A stretch of DNA of 64,000 nt from Cupriavidus pinatubonensis (GTDB taxonomy: Bacteria > Pseudomonadota > Gammaproteobacteria > Burkholderiales > Burkholderiaceae), in NCBI RefSeq assembly GCF_019602855.1, contig NZ_CP080767.1, forward strand, positions 3,829,426 to 3,893,425, in the 5' to 3' direction. Each line of letters begins with the position of its first letter. Position 1 is the first letter of the stretch. The notes beneath the pieces are model-generated. The model searched no databases. It worked only from the letters and a program-made list of their open reading frames with translations, and was not told where the DNA came from. Below are positions 60,520 through 64,000 of this stretch, piece by piece. Position numbers and translations under genes: made by a program.

Positions 60520-62187
60520 TCAGCTCTTGGCGACCGCAGCGGTCTTGCCCTTGCCGAGCATCCGGTTGATCTGCCACTGCTGGGCGATCGACAGGATGTT
60601 GTTCACAACCCAGTACAGCACCAGGCCGGCCGGGAAGAAGAAGAACATGAACGAGAACACCAGCGGCATGATCATCATGACCTTGGCCTGCACGGGGTCC
60701 GGCGGGGTCGGGTTCAGCCTGGTCTGCACGAACATCGACACGGCCATCACGATCGGCAGGATGTAGAACGGATCCGGCACCGACAGGTCATGGATCCAGC
60801 CCAGCCACGGCGCGCCGCGCATTTCCACCGACGACAGCAGCACCCAGTACAGCGCGATGAACACCGGGATCTGGATCACGATGGGCAGGCAGCCGCCGAG
60901 CGGGTTGACCTTCTCGGTCTTGTACAGCGCCATCATCTCCGCGTTCATCTTCTGCGGATCGCCCTTGTGGCGTTCGCGGATCGACGTCATGCGCGGCTGC
61001 AGGTCCTTCATCTTGCCCATGGACTTGTAGCTCGCCGCCGACAGCGGGAAGAACACCAGCTTGATCAGCACGGTCAGCGCGATGATCGACCAGCCCCAGT
61101 TGTTCAGGAAGCCGTGCAGCTTCTCGAGCAGCCAGAACAGCGGCTTGGCCAGGATGGTCAGCCAGCCATAGTCCTTCACCAGCTCCAGGCCCGGGGTGAT
61201 CTTCTCGAGCATGCGCTCTTCCTGCGGGCCCGCGAACAGGCGCGCATCGGTCGTCACCGTGGCACCCGGGGCGATCTGGCCCAGCGGCTGCTGGATGCCC
61301 ACGCGGTACAGGTTCGGGTCGATCTGCTGGACGTAGAAGCTGTGCTCCTTGCCGGCTTGCGGAATCCAGGCCGAGGCAAAGTAGTGCTGCACCATCGCGA
61401 CCCAGCCACTGGTGGTAGCGGCCGGCGTGCTGGCCTTGCCCTTGGCGATGTCTTCGAAGGTGATCTTGTGGTACTTGTCCGCGTCCGTGTAGATGGCCGG
61501 GCCGGTGAAGGTGCTGTAGAACTGCGACTGCTCCACCTTGCTGCCGTCACGCGCCAGTTCCATGTACAGCGTCGGCGAAACCGGCGCGGTGCCATCGTTG
61601 GTCACGGCAAAGCGCGCGTCGACCACGTAGCTGCCCTTGTGGAACACGTAAGTCTTCACAAACTTCACGCCGTTCTTGTCGGCGGTCAGCGTGACTTCGA
61701 GCTTGTCGGCACCGTCCAGCGTGCGCGGGCCAGGGGTGGCCGTGAACACGGTGGTGTGGTTCGGCAGGTCGCCGCCGATCAGGCCGGAGCGGGCCATGTA
61801 AGTGCGCGTGGTATCGCGCTCGAACAGCACCACGGGCTTGCCGTCCTTCTCATGCTCGTTGAGCAGCTCCAGGCGCGACAGGATGCCGCCGGCGGTGTCG
61901 ATCTCGGCGCGCACCTCGTCGGTGGTCACGATGATCTTTTCGCCGGTGGGCTGTGCGGCTGCCTGAGGTGCGCCACCGGGGGCTGCCGGAGCGGCGGCGC
62001 CTGCGGTCGCGTTGGCCTTGGGCACATCGCCCTGAGCGGCGCTGGCGGCGGGCGCCGAAGCGGCCTGCTGCTGCGTCGCGCTCGGGAAGAACATCGACGC
62101 GTGGCCGTTGGCGCGCTGCCAGTTGTCATAGAGCAGCACGAGGGACATCGAGAAGATGACCCAGAGGATGGTGCGTTTGATATCCAT
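60520..62187 (-). CDS. yidC: Membrane protein insertase YidC
   Basis: A 555-residue insertase that helps membrane proteins fold, with or without Sec. The N-terminal helix (TILWVIFSMSLVLLYDNWQ) is followed by an Ala/Pro-rich linker, then the large periplasmic P1 domain. The conserved core has WGWSIIALTVLIKLVFFPLSAASYKSMGKMKDLQPRM, the cytosolic helical hairpin, NPLGGCLPIVIQIPVFIALYWVLL and MPLVFSFMFFFFPAGLVLYWVVNN. The Arg in the groove helix (LIKLVFFPL region) is typical. It is the fourth gene of the operon and is directly after yidD (21-nt gap). Confidence 0.97.
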   Translation of the reverse strand: MDIKRTILWVIFSMSLVLLYDNWQRANGHASMFFPSATQQQAASAPAASAAQGDVPKANATAGAAAPAAPGGAPQAAAQPTGEKIIVTTDEVRAEIDTAGGILSRLELLNEHEKDGKPVVLFERDTTRTYMARSGLIGGDLPNHTTVFTATPGPRTLDGADKLEVTLTADKNGVKFVKTYVFHKGSYVVDARFAVTNDGTAPVSPTLYMELARDGSKVEQSQFYSTFTGPAIYTDADKYHKITFEDIAKGKASTPAATTSGWVAMVQHYFASAWIPQAGKEHSFYVQQIDPNLYRVGIQQPLGQIAPGATVTTDARLFAGPQEERMLEKITPGLELVKDYGWLTILAKPLFWLLEKLHGFLNNWGWSIIALTVLIKLVFFPLSAASYKSMGKMKDLQPRMTSIRERHKGDPQKMNAEMMALYKTEKVNPLGGCLPIVIQIPVFIALYWVLLSSVEMRGAPWLGWIHDLSVPDPFYILPIVMAVSMFVQTRLNPTPPDPVQAKVMMIMPLVFSFMFFFFPAGLVLYWVVNNILSIAQQWQINRMLGKGKTAAVAKS

Positions 62188-62208
62188 GTCTCGCTGTGGT
62201 CGGGGAAA

Positions 62209-62505
62209 TCAGGGTCGTGGGAGACGGACGGTGACAGGCCCATGGCCTGCCGCGGGATGGGCAAATTTGCCCGTTTGTGCAGTTTCCGTTTCCACACCCG
62301 GCACGGGATCATACCCGCCTTGTGTGAAAGGGTGGCAACGGCACAGCCGGCAGGCGGCCATCCAGCTGCCGCGCGCGGCGCCATGCTGGATGACGGCCTC
62401 GCGGGCGTAGTCGGAACAGGTCGGCCAGAAGCGGCACCGCGAGCCCAGGTACGGGCTCAGAGCGATCTTGTAGATGCGCAGCAGGGCTAGCAGGATTCGC
62501 TTCAT
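62209..62505 (-). CDS. yidD: Membrane protein insertion efficiency factor YidD
   Basis: A 98-residue protein beginning MKRILLALLRIYKIALSPYLG, with the family block CRFWPTCSDYAREAVIQHG and CRLCRCHPFTQGGYDPVP. It helps YidC place membrane proteins. The start at 62505 gives the family N-terminus; the open frame upstream belongs to rnpA DNA. It lies 11 nt downstream of rnpA and leads yidC, the conserved origin order. Confidence 0.95.
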   Translation of the reverse strand: MKRILLALLRIYKIALSPYLGSRCRFWPTCSDYAREAVIQHGAARGSWMAACRLCRCHPFTQGGYDPVPGVETETAQTGKFAHPAAGHGPVTVRLPRP

Positions 62506-62516
62506 GGCTGGGGCGG

Positions 62517-63002
62517 TCAGGCCGGAAGGCCCTTGGGCTGTTCTGGCGCGGCCGATGGTGACGGCGGTGGCGGAGGCGGCGGCAACGGCTTGGCGGCGAC
62601 TTCCAGCAGGCTGGTCATCTCCGTCAGGCACGCCCTTCGGACCGCGGCGCGGCTGGTAAATTCCGCACGCGGAAACTTGGTCTGCAAGCGCAGCAGCACA
62701 TCGCGCCCGCCAAGCTGGTCCTGCCGCTGGCGGAACAGCTCGCGCGCCATGCGCTTGACGAGGTTGCGCTCGGCCGCGCGCGGTGCGAACTTCTTGCCTA
62801 CCACCACGCCAAGGCGGGCTTCGGCCCGGCCGTTGGCGCGCACGTAGAGCACGAAGTGCGTACTGCGCCGCCGAGGCCGCAAAGCAAAAACGGATGAAAA
62901 TTCATCCGTCTTTGTCAGCCTCGCGGCTTTGGGATAGGCAAAGGTAGACACGCTTGGCAAAGCTAGCGGGAACACTGCACCCTGCGGCAAGCTACCGGCC
63001 AT
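62517..63002 (-). CDS. rnpA: Ribonuclease P protein component
   Basis: A 161-residue protein that binds RNase P RNA and helps mature tRNA 5' ends. The core starts ARLTKTDEFSSVFALRPRRRSTHFVLYV. The RNA-binding arginine-rich motif is ERNLVKRMARELFRQRQ (RNR helix). A C-terminal Pro-rich tail (PPPPPPPSPS) is added, and the N-terminus is extended, both common in Burkholderiaceae. The start at 63002 is an ATG before GSLPQGAVFPLALP; a longer frame to 63125 overlaps rpmH. It is cotranscribed with rpmH. Confidence 0.92.
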   Translation of the reverse strand: MAGSLPQGAVFPLALPSVSTFAYPKAARLTKTDEFSSVFALRPRRRSTHFVLYVRANGRAEARLGVVVGKKFAPRAAERNLVKRMARELFRQRQDQLGGRDVLLRLQTKFPRAEFTSRAAVRRACLTEMTSLLEVAAKPLPPPPPPPSPSAAPEQPKGLPA

Positions 63003-63063
63003 CCAGAAGGCGAGGCGGTTGGCATGGACGGCGTTGCCACCGTCCAGACCGGTCGCCCGGCCC

Positions 63064-63198
63064 TTAGATTGCCAGGCGCTTGCGGCCCTTGGCGCGACGA
63101 GCGTTGATGACGGCGCGGCCGCCACGGGTCTTCATGCGGACGCGGAAACCGTGGGTACGCTTGCGACGGGTAACGGAAGGTTGGTAGGTACGTTTCAT
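63064..63198 (-). CDS. rpmH: 50S ribosomal protein L34
   Basis: A 44-residue ribosomal protein, very basic, starting MKRTYQPSVTRRKRTHGF, with RVRMKTRGGRAVINARRAKG and ending RKRLAI. Length and sequence are typical of L34. It is the first gene of the leftward operon to yidC and the nearest gene to oriC. The ATG at 63198 follows AGAG. Confidence 0.96.
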   Translation of the reverse strand: MKRTYQPSVTRRKRTHGFRVRMKTRGGRAVINARRAKGRKRLAI

Positions 63199-63384
63199 GT
63201 TGCACTCTCTGGTTGATCTGGGCTAGCCCGCCTCCGGCCGGTGCCGGGGTGCCTTGGCCGCCGCGTATGGTTCGCATTGGGGTTGCCGCGCGCCGGAAAC
63301 GCTCAAAGCCTCAAAGCGTATACCGACAAGTCGGCGATTCTGGTTCTGTCTTGGTGCCGGCCCTGAAACCGGCCAGCGCCTGGG

Positions 63385-63402
63385 TTGCAGGTATACCTGC
63401 AA
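63385..63402. promoter_or_regulatory. Perfect 18-bp palindrome upstream of rpmH
   Basis: TTGCAGGTATACCTGCAA is a perfect palindrome centred on GTATAC, about 190 nt upstream of rpmH and beside the origin. It has the look of a dimeric regulator site or a small cruciform. The rest of 63199-63480 shows no gene. Confidence 0.5.
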
Positions 63403-63577
63403 GGCGCGGGCGGCACGGACAGGCCAGACCCGGCGATGCGCATACGTGTGATCCCCTGCCGCATCGCAGAACCCGCCATTTAAGCGATTTTCGCCGCCAG
63501 TGTCAAGACTTCGTAATGTGGGCAAGGACACAATCGCGACAGCACGCGGTAAACGCCACGTAAACAGCCGTGCGCCA

Positions 63578-63773
63578 TTGTCCACAACAGCCTGTTAACA
63601 AGTTTGCGTGCTGATTTATGCACTGCGACAGGCTGCCAGATTGACCGAAGTCCCTGTTTCCTCTGGTTTTTCCGGCGTTGCAGCATGCCGGAAAGCCGCG
63701 CCACTGCTCGGGTTGTGCACACCAATCCACTGAATTTGCACAAGTTGTCCACAGACTTATCCTTTGTGGATAA
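63578..63773. other. Chromosomal replication origin region (oriC candidate)
   Basis: DnaA-box-like 9-mers are TTGTCCACA (63578-63586 and 63745-63753), TTATCCTTT (63758-63766) and a perfect consensus in reverse, TGTGGATAA (63765-63773). The DNA between is A+T-richer than the rest. It lies between rpmH and the expected dnaA gene beyond 64000, the usual place of oriC in these bacteria. The A+T-rich unwinding part may lie at 63590-63670. Confidence 0.7.
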
Positions 63774-63793
63774 CTTGAGGCCGGGGGTACAAT
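63764..63793 (+). promoter_or_regulatory. Candidate dnaA promoter
   Basis: TTGTGG (63764-63769) and TACAAT (63788-63793) are 18 nt apart and point right, toward dnaA. The -35 overlaps the perfect reverse DnaA box, as expected for self-control by DnaA. Confidence 0.5.
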
Positions 63794-63876
63794 CCCGGTC
63801 CAATCACTACACGGGCTGCGTGGCGCAGGCGCATCCCGGGCTTCCCCCCAAGTTTTTGCAGGCCGACGCGGCGGAC

Positions 63877-63894
63877 CGTATACAGGACGTATAC
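63877..63894 (+). repeat. CGTATAC pair spaced by one helical turn
   Basis: CGTATAC (63877-63883) and CGTATAC (63888-63894) start 11 bp apart, between the candidate dnaA promoter and the window end. GTATAC also occurs at 63318 and at the centre of the 18-bp palindrome (63391). It may be a regulator site near dnaA. Confidence 0.4.
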
Positions 63895-64000
63895 GTAAGT
63901 CGCTGCCGGCGTTGCAGGCGTGGGTACAGGGAGGGCCGGGCGGCGAGGCGCGACAGTAGCCGTGGCGCACCCTGGGGATGCGCTAACTAAACAAAAAACA

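Noticed and set aside
60007..62490. Plus-strand frame of 827 codons opposite yidC
   Set aside because: Shadow of yidC and yidD; His/Arg/Gly-rich without domains.
1..64000. CRISPR arrays, tRNA or rRNA genes, transposases, prophage
   Set aside because: I looked for spaced direct repeats, tRNA arms and transposase motifs and found none that I could support.

Overview
The window reads as ordinary high-GC chromosomal DNA of a beta-proteobacterium of the family Burkholderiaceae, most likely Cupriavidus or a close Ralstonia relative. This is inferred from gene content and protein style: tripartite tricarboxylate transporters with Bug-type receptors, tandem DUF2957-type lipoproteins, GTP-dependent PEP carboxykinase, and an AbrB-type permease. 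The right end holds the conserved mnmE / yidC-yidD-rnpA-rpmH block. It is followed by an A+T-richer stretch with DnaA boxes, so the window ends at the replication origin, just before dnaA, which is not reached.

Left part (1-20.4 kb): topoisomerase III with a histone-H1-like tail; a LysR regulator; a small secreted protein made of 12-residue repeats; a glycine-zipper protein; the carbon-starvation transporter cstA with its small partner ybdD, divergent from a Cache-domain histidine kinase and LuxR-type regulator that share a very regular palindromic operator candidate; pckG; a D-2-hydroxyacid dehydrogenase; an MFS exporter; a MOSC protein preceded by a DnaA-box cluster; and an RND efflux pair without its own outer-membrane channel.

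Accessory patch (20.4-24.4 kb): A+T-richer DNA with a 795-residue two-domain peptidoglycan hydrolase (M23 peptidase plus GH19-type lysozyme). This looks like an orphan antibacterial (type VI-like) effector. A small exported Cys-rich protein, probably its immunity partner, lies 13 nt downstream. Behind it is a decayed exported-protein gene with an in-frame TAG and a damaged start.

Central part (24.4-43.8 kb): a ChaN-like haem lipoprotein; a tctCBA transporter operon preceded by a tandem-hexamer, Pho-box-like site; AbrB permease, PaaI thioesterase, patatin and glutathione-reductase-like genes; the convergent TctDE-type two-component system; an orphan solute-binding protein; and a TetR repressor divergent from a complete RND tripartite pump (adaptor, AcrB-type pump, outer-membrane channel). 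A near-perfect AcrR-type operator overlaps the pump promoter, and a strong terminator ends the operon.

Right part (43.8-59.6 kb): an OmpW-family porin and two tandem paralogous DUF2957-type lipoproteins; a TetR regulator with an Ala-rich tail; a LysR / Bug receptor / M14 deacylase module; small envelope proteins; a GT1 glycosyltransferase; an HAD protein; a FitAB (VapBC-type) toxin-antitoxin pair; mnmE; a CHAD protein; and a thioesterase. Origin-proximal part (59.6-64 kb): tam, yidC, yidD, rnpA and rpmH, all leftward, then the oriC candidate. I saw no tRNA, rRNA, CRISPR array, transposase or prophage gene.
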